Shown one piece after another: positions 42,128 to 52,949 of a stretch of DNA of 64,000 nt. Below the pieces are notes generated by a model that saw only the letters and a list, made by a program, of their open reading frames with translations, ran no database searches and was not told the DNA's origin. Position 1 is the first letter of the stretch. The number at the start of each line of letters is the position of its first letter. Made by a program: the position numbers and the translations under genes. The DNA comes from Costus lasius. Taxonomy: Eukaryota; Streptophyta; Magnoliopsida; Zingiberales; Costaceae. The DNA lies in contig CM050446.2 in the NCBI GenBank assembly GCA_027563935.2, positions 125,070,499 through 125,134,498 of the forward strand, in the 5' to 3' direction.

Positions 42128-43195
42128 CTGTGTGGGAAAAACATATGAGGAAGGTGCTTGCTAAGGAATAATAGATGTAGAGTAAGTTGAAACCATGTGT
42201 GTATCCCAGTGGTACCTTTGACCTAAGTTCATTTTAACGTTAAAAGGGATAAGCATATTTTTATCAACTTCAAAACTAAGGTTATTTAAACTAAAATCCG
42301 GCAAATTCAACAAGTCCAGGCATCAGTTTATATGAGCTACAGAATATCATAAAATTTAGGGAAGTAACAAGGTTAACCAACAAATCCAAACATTAAATGA
42401 GATGGAGAGTAACCTGCTTGCCGAACAAAACAGCTGTCACCTCCAGATCAACTACATGAATTACGAAAAGAAGTAGATCCGTCGATCTGCCGTACTAGTA
42501 AGGAAACCTCGACAACCAAAAGCTCGATATCTGACAAGATCCGACCGAAAAAAAATGCATCCAGTAATAACAGATCTTTAGATCCCCCTCATCTACGAGG
42601 ACGGCTCTAAGATCGGGCAGCGCAAGCAGCAAACAAGCAAAGGCGACAGAAACGCACAGGTTGGATTCCGATCAAGTTGAAGAACACTTACAGATCGTGA
42701 CTAACCTTATCGGAGAAAGCGATCCGAGAGAGATTTGAAGTTCAGGAGAGATCAAAGCTGGTTTCGGTGAAGAGAGTGGAGACAAAGGGAGTCGCCACCC
42801 TTTGCCGAAACCAAGAAATGGCAGTGTGTCAAAAGAAAACCTATGCACGCCCTGAGTTGACTAGCAGTCCGATTGTTAGATCAGGTTGATGTAATATCTA
42901 ATTAGGGATAGCAACAAGTTGAGAGAGAGGCGCGTTTTAGAAACTCTACCTTGCACCTGACTCTCCAGTGCGATAACAGCTACGGCGTGAGCCAGGAGGG
43001 GAGGGGAGAGAGCAAGTTGGGTTAATTTTGGAGAGTTTCGAATTTTTTATTGGCAAAACGAGCTTAGATTCGGATTTTAGGTTTGGGACTTGCTAGTTAT
43101 GTTTTACCTCATATCCAATAACTTTAGATTTTTCCCTTACCGACAAGAAAATATAGAAGGAAGAAAAAAAGAAAAATAGAGGGGAAAATGCAAGA

Positions 43196-43212
43196 CACGT
43201 GAAAGTCACGTG
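43196..43212. promoter_or_regulatory. Pair of CACGTG motifs, unit 2
   Basis: Identical pair and spacing to unit 1. Confidence 0.4.
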
Positions 43213-44546
43213 ACATATTGTATATTTGTGAGAAAAAGAAAAGGAAGGGCAGGGGAGGAGAAGAGGCGGCTAGCAACACTCACCCTGGTCACACGAGCGG
43301 CTCGGAGAGAGGGAGGGAGGCGATGGCAAATGGAGCCAAGAGACGAGAACAGGGAGAGAGGTAGCGAGCAAGACAATGAGAAGCCGGAGAGGAGAGGCGG
43401 TGGAGGAGCCGGAGATGAGAGGCGACGGCGTGGCAGTGTCACTTGGAGGCAAAGGAGACGAAGAGGAGCTGCAATGGCACAGTAGCGTGGAGGCAGAGAG
43501 GAAAGGTGATGGCACTACAGCAATATGGTCACATGGAGGCGGAGGAGGCGACGAGGAGAGCCAGCGGAGGAGGAGAGGCGGTAGGGGAAGGAGAGAGAAG
43601 CAGGGAAGTCGGGGTAGGGAGGAGGAGATGCTGCAATGGGTAGCCCGAGGAGACGGAGATGCAGGATATGTGGAGGAGAGGCAGCGACAAGGCAACAAGG
43701 AGACGAGGATGGGGACGCCAAGGAGGGAGGGAGATAGGTAGGCAAGAAATGGAGAAAGGGAGCGAGGGGGAGGCAGCGGTGAGCGGAGCGAGGAGACAGG
43801 GACGAGGAGAGAGAGAGGCAACAGCGAGAGGGGCAAGCAGTTGTTTCATTCGTATTTTTTGCCCAAATTGGGTGGAAACATAAATAGAGGAAAAGTTAGG
43901 ACTTTTTCTTTCAATTCATTTTTCTGCTTTAAAAAAATATGATAAAAGTTAGATTTCCTTTATTTTCCTCCTCTTTCTCTCTGAAAAAGCACACCCTTAA
44001 AATTGAGTCAAATCGAGTTTTGATTTTTTCTGCCATCTATAAACCCAACTTCTATAACAAACGTTTGGTTGTGATGAAGTAATAGTAAAGCCCCACAATA
44101 AGGAAAACATTACTCTTTTATGCTGTTGATATATTCTGCAAGTGCACGGATAAATCGAAATAATAAAAATATCGATTCCACAGAGACCAATGACCAAGTA
44201 CTGACTCAACTTAAGATCGTTAGCTAGACCAATCTAAAATATAATAAATTTTATCTTAACTAAATAGAAGGAATAACAAAACAGGCTTTAGTTGTAAATC
44301 AATTTGATGGAGATTCAGGATTTCGGGTTCACCACATTATGTTTCATGACTTTTTATAATTAAAAATTTCTTAAAAAGAATTTACTATATTGAAGGGGAT
44401 TTATCTGCATGTACATATTGACCCCTCTCAGCAGTATAATCCTATATCTATCCGACTTAATTCTCTACTCTCGTAGTTATTAACTCGAGATAGACCCAAT
44501 GAGTCCTTGACAAATTTATAAAATCTCTCAAGCCGATTCAAACTAC

Positions 44547-45782
44547 TTTTGTATGAGGCTATTTAATCGGGTTGAATCGACCCGGATCGAACCGTTCGGT
44601 TCAACCCAAACGATTTTGTAGCTTAAAAAACGTAAACCAAACTGGCCTGTTTTAATTAAAAAATCAAATCAAAATTGAACCGAAAAAACAGTTCGGTTCG
44701 ATTTGAATCGATTTGGAATGAATTTTGTTTTTCATTTAGTACAACAATGCGGCGTTTCGCAGGCCTTGCGGCAAAGAAAATCAGATGCAACAGGTAAAAC
44801 ATTCATTTCAAAATAAGTCATATCTGAAGAGCATCCCACCATCACGTGAAGTAATGATGTTAATGATGACTTTATAAATTTTAAAATAGTGGTAGCCTGG
44901 AGCGGACGCATCTTCCGAGAAGGGTATCCTTCCCGAGGCATTAAGAAAGATGGCGATTTTGTTATTTAAAAGTTTTAAAAAAAATAATAAAAATTATTTT
45001 AATATTTTATGTATTTTTATCTATCTAATGGTATTAATATCACTATAGATAAAATTTTCAGTATAAAAAAAAATGAAAAAAACGATATGAATAATAACAT
45101 TTATATTAATTACTGTAGCATATTATTTATATCATTTTTTTTATTTTTTTTCATATAGAAGATTTTATCTATAGTGATATTGCTACATTGGAGAGATAAA
45201 AATGTATAGAATACCAAAATAATTTTTATTATTATTTTTTAAAACTTCTAGGGTGGCAAACTTCTCAATGCTTTCGGGCGAAAAATGCGTCCACCTGGAG
45301 CGAGTAAGAACGAAAACAAATGGCATTAAGGGGTAGGCGGGAGAATATTTGATATTAAAGTAATGCAATAAAAAACAGTAGTGGCTGGTGATTTTGATGA
45401 CTAGGTGCATTGGCATTTGGCACAAGTGCACAAGCTTAATTCTGGAGGGCAAATTTAATGCAGCCTGTAATGATACAGGAGGGAGGCGAATAGGCTCGAT
45501 TCTTCGGGGGGAATTTAATGCAGCTTCCAACAGCACAGTTGCACAGGTTTGATTCTTTAAGGGAGAAATTTAATTTAGAGCGTTCGACTCTCGAATATGA
45601 TTTATAACGGTTCGGTTCGATGTAATTTAATTTTTATTTTCAAAACCGCAATCGACCCGATGTATATTTTACCTATTGCAAATTGGACCAAACCCAGACC
45701 GTGTTTTATTAAACCGGATCGCACCGACAAAATTGATCTAGGTTGGTTCGGTTTATCGGTTCAATCTGACTAATAGATAGTG
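44547..45782. mobile_element. 1.2-kb insertion inside the solo LTR (class uncertain)
   Basis: The uninterrupted relative near 4168 reads AAACTACTCTCATG. Here CTAC appears on both sides of a 1236-bp insert (44543-44546 and 45783-45786). The insert ends contain facing GAACCG/CGGTTC motifs (for example ATCGAACCGTTCGGTTC near 44585-44605 and GGTTCGGTTTATCGG near 45743-45760). No gene is present. It may be a non-autonomous DNA element, but the ends are not clean enough to assign a superfamily. Confidence 0.55.
44905..45293. mobile_element. Mutator-like MITE with 9-bp target duplication CCTGGAGCG
   Basis: CCTGGAGCG occurs at 44896-44904 and 45294-45302. Between them is a 389-bp fold-back: ends GACGCATCTTCCG and the complement TGGACGCATTTTTCG. 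Long AT-rich inverted arms (about 44950-45095 and 45115-45250) include ATCACTATAGATAAAATTTT and its counterpart. A 9-bp duplication fits Mutator-like elements. Confidence 0.75.
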
Positions 45783-46994
45783 CTACTCTCATGTTTAAAT
45801 CAACTTATTCAAATATTGTAGATCCGACGTCGTAATTCACCTCTCAGTACTTCTTGCGATGTGTCATAGCATGCAAATTATAGCTAGTAATTAACATGTG
45901 ATAAGTACAATAATAATTGAATCAAACTCAAGTAAATTGCTTCACAAGATGATAATAAATAATTAAGTCATAAAAACACAGAGGGTTATACCCTAAATCC
46001 TAAATAAAAGAATTATGCTGATATTCATGTTCACGGTATAAACATCCATAATTCGATTACAAATTAGCAGAAAAATATGAAATTGACTTAGAAAGACAAG
46101 AATCAAGGCTCCCTGATGTAGATCTCCGTCAGCCAGCTGCAAAAACCAAGCTTTTCCTATTGGAATTCGAAGATCGCCGCCTTTTGCCCTAGTTTCCACC
46201 TCTTCGCCAAAATCCTACTTGAAAATCGGCCAAAAAGTCTCGATAATTGCTCCAAAGCTCCCTTATATAGTTCTCCACCCTTAGAATAGGTTTCCCCTAA
46301 AATTTAGCGTGAAAAGGAATTAAAGAACAAAAAACAGAGCCAAACTCGGAACTGGCGGATAAAATTACGACCGTGATATTTATTACGGCATGCCCACAAT
46401 TATTTCTGTGTATTCTTGTCAAGGAATTATGGCTATAAAAATAATTACGGCACACCCATAATTCTTTCTATGTGAATTTTCTGGGAAATCATGGCTGTGA
46501 AAATAATCACGGGTAAGCCCGGATTGCCGTAATGCTCTCTATGGAAAATCAGGAAGAAATTACGGCCGTATATTTATTACGGGTACGCTTGGAGTGTCGT
46601 AATGCTTTCTATGGAAAAGCAAAAAGAAATTACTACCGTGATTTATAATTATGACATTACCGTAATTGTTTCTGTGCTTACCCAAATTATGGTCGTGCTT
46701 TCCCTTCAGATTACAGTCGTGATATTTATTACCGATGGGCCGTAATTTCCAAATGAGCTCTGTTTTGTTTGAAAATTGATGGACATCTTCATTTCAATGT
46801 CTGAAATCCATATGTGCACTTCGATCTTTCAAAATCCATCAAAATTTGATAGTTTTCTCCTGAAATTTGATAAAAGCAAAGAGAGTGAAGATTCCGAACA
46901 AACAAAAGAATTAAGTGAAAATATGATAAAAATAAGAGAGATTGTGTATAAAAATTATAGTAAAAATACTATATAGATACAATACATCAGCTGT

Positions 46995-47640
46995 GTTTAC
47001 TATAGAGGATCAAAAATTAGGAGGGAAATGAAAAGAGAAGGAAAAGAAAAAAGAAAAGAAGGGAAAAAAAAAGATCACGTGATCATGTTCAGGGAGAGGG
47101 GTTGGCTTGATGGTAGTAGACGAAGCCCTGGGGATGCGGAGGAGGGGCAGGTTTCATGGGTTTTCCAATGAAGGGTTGAGGGGGAAAGAGAGCGGCGGGT
47201 GGGGGGTGGGGGCAGAGAGGTGGGTAGGCAAAGTGGCGGGAGAGGGGTCGGGAGGATGACATAGCAGGATCGGGGCCTAAGGCAGTAGCAGAGGCGGTGG
47301 GGGAGGAAGTGGTTGGGGTGGCCATGGCAGGAGATTTGGGGGAGGAGGCGAATAGATGAGGCAGGCGATGACGAATGGGAGAACGGACGAGGCAGTGATG
47401 GCGAATGGAAGAGGTGATGATGGCAAACGAGGCAGACAATGGCGAATGGAAGAGGCGATGATGGCAAACGAGGCGAGCGACAGCGAACGAACAAGATGGT
47501 GATAGCAAACGGGCAAGGCAACAACAACGGCGAGGGAAGATGCAGTAGCGAGGAGTTTTCTGTCCAATTTGGGTGGATCAATATACGAAGGAAAATGTTT
47601 CCATTTTTCTTCCTAAATCTGCCCTTTTATTTTCATCCTT
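46995..47640. repeat. Third, diverged copy of the purine-rich block
   Basis: A GATCACGTGATC palindrome at about 47074, then GA-rich sequence with a repeated unit around GATGGCAAACGAGGC (about 47398, 47419, 47460, 47503), then TTTTCTGTCCAATTTGGGTGG. The last phrase corresponds to TTTTCTGCCCAAATTGGGC at 41351, so the order box, purine block, phrase matches the duplicated units. Frames on the minus strand are low-complexity and not called. Confidence 0.6.
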
Positions 47641-48709
47641 CCTAGTAAATGAGGGAAAAGTTTTTTTTTTTATTTCTTTCCCTCCAAGTAAATAAGATGT
47701 TATTGTTTGATCAAACTATTTTGCAACTTTATAGTAGAAAAAATGAGTTTTTTGTGTGAAAGCAAGACGAGCTACTTTTTCCAAAATAGGACAACAAATA
47801 TAGGCCCTACTAGGAGAGGAGAGAGAGTAAAACATGAGAGGAGTTACAATATAAAATCTCATCTCATGGGGAAGGAAAGAGACACGGAGAAGAGAACTCC
47901 AGCCCCATAAAAAAAGAAGCGTGAAGAATATTTATTTTAATATAAATCAATATTATTATTATTCAAAAAATTAAAAATATTTTTTAATATTTAATCAAAT
48001 ATTTAATTTAATTTTAATTTATTATATTATTAAATTTTTTGTAATAATATATTATTATAATGTTATTAATTTTAATGTATTTTAACATAAAAATTAGTTA
48101 TATATGAAACTTTATTTTAAAATTTTATTTATAAAATTAAAAATAAATTTGAAATGGTACTAAAACATTACCAATTTATCAAACACCTTTTTGATAGATA
48201 CAATCATAGCATTATTATAGCTGTATTGCACTTTCAAATAAAATATTTGAAGGAGTTAATTGTTCCAAATAAAATCTTTGATGGAATATAAATTAATTCC
48301 TATAGTCAATGGTCGTATTCCATTGAGGTTTTTGCTGTAACCCAAAAGTTATTTAGATTTTAGTCAATGTTTGACTAAGTATAAGCGACTTGCAATGGAG
48401 GGAATCCTGATATTTATTTATTTATTCATTAAGAGTAGCAAAGTTGAAACAAATATATAAAAATTAGTTATTGTACAGCTTCATCAACAATCAACATGGA
48501 GATGCGCCTGCCATCCTTTGCCAACTCAGATATTATTTTTTTTAGTCGTCTAACTAAACACTTGCTGTAAACCAAGTTGAGAAGCACCCGATCACTTTTT
48601 CTAGTAATCAAGGTCAAATAGAACACCCATTTTTTTTTGTCTTTGTAACGATGACTCGTATCACAAAAGCAACTTGCCCGGCCATTAGAGGGTGTACAGA
48701 CCTAAACCT
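47641..48709. other. AT-rich intergenic DNA; no gene seen
   Basis: Bases 47930-48180 are almost pure A/T with runs of TTTAATTT. No protein motif, inverted repeat with clear ends or target duplication was found in the rest. Confidence 0.5.
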
Positions 48710-49779
48710 TGTCAGGTGTTAGGCCAGGACCTCCGGGGGGCCAAGAGGAAGTGGGCTGGGCGGTTGCCCAAGCTAGTGCGATAGCTAGTGCGAAAGTTAT
48801 CAACGCGAAGCCCGAATTAGGGATAAATCCCTTCGGTCAATGCCCACAAAATCAAACCGATTTTGATTGCATGAGAGCAGCGTCTATTTCAGCAACGTCA
48901 GCGTTGTCTTCTCCGGATGGTTTGGACGCGGATGAAGACGACGGCATCAACGGGAGAAGCGGACGTCGAGGGGATGCGAGGGCGCCACCTTCTCGATTTG
49001 GAAGAGCGGACGTGGTCTTTGGCGAGGCAAACGGGAGCAGCGACGGACGCTCCCCTCTTCTTTAAATCATTTGACGGGAGGACGAAAAAGCATCATCCTC
49101 ACCAGCGATCGACACCACTAAGCTTGGGGAAGCAGGAGCGGGGCATTGGTGAGGAGTTTGGCATCTGGGGAGACGTCGGCGAGTGATTTCGTGAGGGAGA
49201 GACAGTGATTGTAACCGACGATGAGTGCGTCATCGGCGAGGGAGGGGAAGTGGGGTCGGTGACCAGGGGGTCGACGGCGAGTAAGAAGGAGAGGTTTTGT
49301 AGCTATTTGAAGGTGAAATCGAAGTTTTCCTCTTTGTTCCAGCCTTCTTTCCTGTTTTCGCGATTCTGCGTTTGCTTCACTATTTCTGGCGCGATCCGGT
49401 GGCTGCTAGGGAGCGGCAACGGGAGGCTAAGGGAGAGATGAGGCGCGTCCTCTCCCTGCCAGCATGCCCTTCTCTCCAGCGTTAAGAACGAATGCAGGCG
49501 GCGGTGTCGTTCTCGCTTGGTGAACGAAAGCTCGAACACGTCGAGCGTTCGTTTCGAGGCGGGTCAATGCAGGCACGGGTCAAAATTCCAGACGACGCGA
49601 AATCAGGTTGAGGCGGCTGACGCAGGAGTGACATCAGCGAAGAAATGAAATTCAATGAAGCGGCGCGTGCGTCGTTGACGGCGATTTTGACCTACTTGAA
49701 AATTGAATTTGGGGCTAAATCTAGGGATTTGGCACACAGTCTGAGGTTGGCCGGAGAATGGTTCGTTGGGGGCGTAACA
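48710..49779 (+). repeat. 5' LTR of a chromovirus-like Gypsy element (left border tentative)
   Basis: A candidate start TGTCAGGTGTTAGG lies at 48710, and the end GGCGTAACA immediately precedes a tRNA-Met primer site. The intervening GC-rich sequence contains broken frames only. The left border lacks an independent check because the second LTR is not in the window. Confidence 0.5.
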
Positions 49780-49781
49780 AT

Positions 49782-49793
49782 TGGTATCAGAGG
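49782..49793 (+). other. Primer binding site (initiator tRNA-Met type) of the chromovirus-like element
   Basis: TTGGTATCAGAGG directly after GTAACAA, the usual arrangement in Tekay/Del-type Gypsy elements. Confidence 0.8.
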
Positions 49794-49838
49794 GAGGTTC
49801 ACTGTGGGCCCATACCCACAGGTCTTGGTGCAGTCAAC

Positions 49839-50985
49839 ATGGCTGAGTCTCCTAGAAAATTGAAGGTCGGGGTAAGTTCTGGAAGATTGCGCACACATCT
49901 AGAGGATCGTCAGAGGACGTTTGGCCTCGGCGTGACAAGGGTGTCAAAGCTTAGGTAACGACTAAATTGACTGACGATATGGTGAATCAGGCAGATCGCA
50001 TAGTGCGGTTGGAGTAAGTGCTTGGCTTAACCAGTGATGGGGATAATGCGGTACTTCCCCAGGTTGAGCATCTTTAGCACACAGTAGAGCAACAGCGGTT
50101 GCAGATTGTCACTCTGTAGCAGACTGTGGAGAGTCTGATAAACCTGCCAAAGCAGATGGTAGGGATGCAGGCAAAGATCGTTGTGCTGCACCTGGACTTA
50201 GCGCAAGCACCACGAGCTACGGCAACGACGGAGCAGGAGGCTCCCAAGCCAAAGGTACGCATCCCTGAATCAGTGACATTTGGAGGGGTCCGATCGTTCA
50301 GAGAGGTAAAGAATTTCATTTGGGACATGGAGCAACTGTTCTCTACGAGTCATATTCTAGAGAGGAGAATGAGTGCAGGTGTGCATTGCGTATCTCACAG
50401 CCGACATGAAACTTTGGTGGAGGACCAAAGTTAGCTCAACGTCGGGGGCTTCTAGTTGGCCATGGGAGACTTTTCGTGAGGAACTGCGGCGGCAGTTTCT
50501 TCCCGGGAATTTGGTAGATCAGGCTCGTGGTAAAGTGGATCGGCTGAGGCACACGAGTTTGATCCAAGAGTACGTGACAAAGTGGATCGGCTGAGACACA
50601 CGAGTTCGATCCAAGAGCACGTCAGGACATTCACCGCACTGATGTTGGAGCTACCGGATATGTCGGAGGCAGATAAACGGTACTTTTTCCTCCGCAACCT
50701 TCAACCATGGGTGGAGACGGAGGTCCGATGACAATCATTACCAAATTGGAGGGCGGCTGCGGCAGTGGCTGAATCATTGGTGGATAATCAAACTTTCAGA
50801 TTAGCACCACCAAGAAAATCAAGGTCACCACCAAAACGCGGCTCTCCGCCGAAGGCTAGAACTCCAAAAAGGGGTAGACCCTTTCCCCAGTGAGACAGGG
50901 GTTCACCGGGACGACAAGAGCCACATCGACTTGCTGGAAGGACCCATGCAGAACCAAAGCCAGAGTGGTGTTTCTTGTACGGTGT
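49839..50985 (+). pseudogene. Gag of a chromovirus-like Gypsy element, cut by Athila-2
   Basis: From ATG 49839 (MAESPRKLKVG), with stops and frameshifts, come the phrases PKPKVRIPESVTFGGVRSFREV, FIWDMEQLFS, AYLTADMKLWWRTK, WETFREELRRQFLPGN, REFTALMLELPDMSEADK-like residues, YFFLRNLQPWVE and finally KPEWCFLYG. This is the retrotransposon gag domain followed by the start of the zinc knuckle, in which the second Cys is Tyr. A 43-bp piece (AAAGTGGATCGGCTGAG...) is tandemly repeated near 50532-50610. The gene ends where the Athila-2 LTR begins. Confidence 0.8.
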
Positions 50986-52792
50986 TGACACATATTTATA
51001 TAGCATTTCAAGTATGATTTTACAGTCAGAATCACCTATATTTCTGGGCTTTCTGCCTCATTATTACCTAAATTACTTTACATCTATGGAATCTACACTT
51101 CTCTTGGTATTTTCATGTTTTCAGGGCAAAACGACCATAAAGAGGGTAAATTCTGGAACTTTTATGGTAGAAGAGCTCATCTTAATTCAAGACGATCATA
51201 ACTGGAAGTTTTTGGATTCATTGAGGCCATTGTTGGAAATCACGACTGGGTCGCGATCAGAATCATGCCCGTGCCGCACTTAAGCTGCAGCTGATAAATC
51301 ACAACCGGGTCACGACCAAATTCTCGCCCGTGATCACGGACCCGCCTGTTACGAAATCATGATTTTTACCCAGATTTCTTTGATCTAACCCTAAGGGAAG
51401 CTCAGGGGCATTAAGGACCTTTCTCCCCCGTTGACAAAGAGACTCGAAATAGCTTTTCAGAGGAGAAATCGGCGCAAGGAGTAATGATTCCATGAAGGAT
51501 GGGCGGCTGGCAGCGTTGCAGGGCATGGAGGCTGGCAGAAATCCCTTTCGGCTGAAGCTTTGCAGCAGGTTCCTTTTGGCAGGGTATGGAAAAGAGAAGA
51601 AGGTGCAGGAGAGACAGGAATAAAAGGCTGAAGAGAAGAGAAAGGAGGTATCGCTGGGCAGAGGGATCACACGAGGAGGTTTTGGCACAGAGGGAATCGC
51701 ATAAGGAGAAGCTGCGCATCAGGTACTATTGAAGACTCTTCTTGCGCAGAATATCTCAGGACTGAATTTGTAAAGGAAGATCTTGGAAATACACTTGATT
51801 CTTATTGTGTTCATTGTCAAATCTTAGTAGAACATTATATGATCTTGCCTTCCTCTTGTAATCGCTACATAAACCTACATATGTATGAGATGTTTAATGT
51901 TGTAGTTCATGCTTTTACCATGAACATTATAGGATAAGCTCTAAATCAGGATGTGGGATAGCCCTTGATGAATTACTAGTTGTAATGGTTTGGCTCTATT
52001 AGTCTAAAGTCCTTGCTCGACCCTATGAGCGCGCCTTGCCTGCATCACTCGGAAAAGTATGCTTGAACCTTTAATCGCCTAAGGTTGGTTAATCAACATC
52101 TCTAGGAGGAAAGCCTCGCTTGCGGATCTGTACTTACTACGGGGATTATAGGAAGCTTAGATATTTCGGGGAGAGCTTGTCCAATCGAGCATCAGACCCA
52201 TTTGGTTGAGAGTTTATCCTTTCCGTTGGCATGTTATGCCTACGCTGCTCGTAAGGGAGCGTTTGAGCCTTTAATCACCTTAGGTGAGGTTTGTTAATCA
52301 GCATCTCTAGGAGGAAAACCTCGCTTGCGGATCTGTACTCACTAACAGGGATTATAAGGAACTTGGATGTTGCGGAGAGACACCTGTCCGACCGTACATC
52401 AGAACCCTACGGATTCGACTGATAATCTGGTTCATGGGAGCGGACAAGATTATTGGAGGGGAGCTACCTACGTGACAAGGAAGCTGAGTCCCTTGAACTA
52501 GACAGGACATTGGCAATAGAGTTTAACCATTCAACTGTAAGAAGTCAAAGTGGTGAACCCATATCCTGATACATTTCTCCATTAGAATTCTCTCGTGCAA
52601 ATCCTCTATCTATGTTCTTGTGCATTTAATTAGTTTAACACTTCAAACTTCACAAATTTCGACGTCATCTAGCTAGCAATTTCATGATCTGTCGGTACTT
52701 GCCCATTAGTCCCTATGGGATCGATATTTTATTACTTCGATAGACCCGTGCACTTGTGGGGAAATGCCCATCTATACTAGTGGGCGCTATCA
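50986..52792 (+). repeat. Athila-2 5' LTR
   Basis: Begins TGACACATATTTATATAGC right after the broken zinc knuckle and ends GCGCTATCA seven bases before the primer site (1807 bp). It carries ATCACGACTGGGTCGCGAT / CGCCCGTGATCACGG-like dyads at about 51239-51350. A directly repeated block with CATCTCTAGGAGGAAA and GCTTGCGGATCTGTACT lies at about 52060-52185 and 52265-52390. The frames at 51299-51719 are not genes. Confidence 0.8.
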
Positions 52793-52798
52793 AGTTTT

Positions 52799-52815
52799 TG
52801 GCACCATTGCCGGGC
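52799..52815 (+). other. Primer binding site of Athila-2 (tRNA-Asp type)
   Basis: TGGCACCATTGCCGGGC; two changes (C to A positions typical of deaminated CpG) from TGGCGCCGTTGCCGGGG. Confidence 0.85.
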
Positions 52816-52949
52816 ACTAATTTTGGCAATATTGATAAGATTTAGAAGTTACCAGACTAGACATTTTTAGCTTACTAATATATTTTCTTTCGCTTTATTT
52901 TATACCTTTCTTGATTTAACGAAACACCTGCTTGTTAGAATTTTACTTT

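Larger units (their letters stand above)
41629..44124. repeat. Tandem duplication, unit 2
   Basis: Second copy of the 2.5-kb unit, with its own actin exon, leader intron (42128-42705), 5' UTR (from 42706) and purine-rich block. Its right end runs into TATGCTGT, where a solo LTR was inserted. After the LTR the flank continues GCTGTGTTTACTATAG. Confidence 0.9.
44127..46989 (-). mobile_element. Solo LTR of an Athila-like Gypsy element with target duplication GCTGT and a nested insertion
   Basis: Plus-strand ends TGATATATTCTGCAAG and AATACATCA, with GCTGT on both sides (44122-44126 and 46990-46994). Same family as 3755-5299: CTGCAAGTGCACGGA, ATCGATTCCACAGAG and the GGTTCACCAC..TATGTTTCATGAC region align. 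Removing the 44547-45782 insertion leaves about 1.63 kb. Dyads of the form TTACGACCGTGAT/ATTACGGCA recur at about 46360-46750. Confidence 0.9.

Noticed and set aside
48709..49065. 118-codon frame as a host gene
   Set aside because: It sits in the putative LTR of the chromovirus-like element and shows no known domain.
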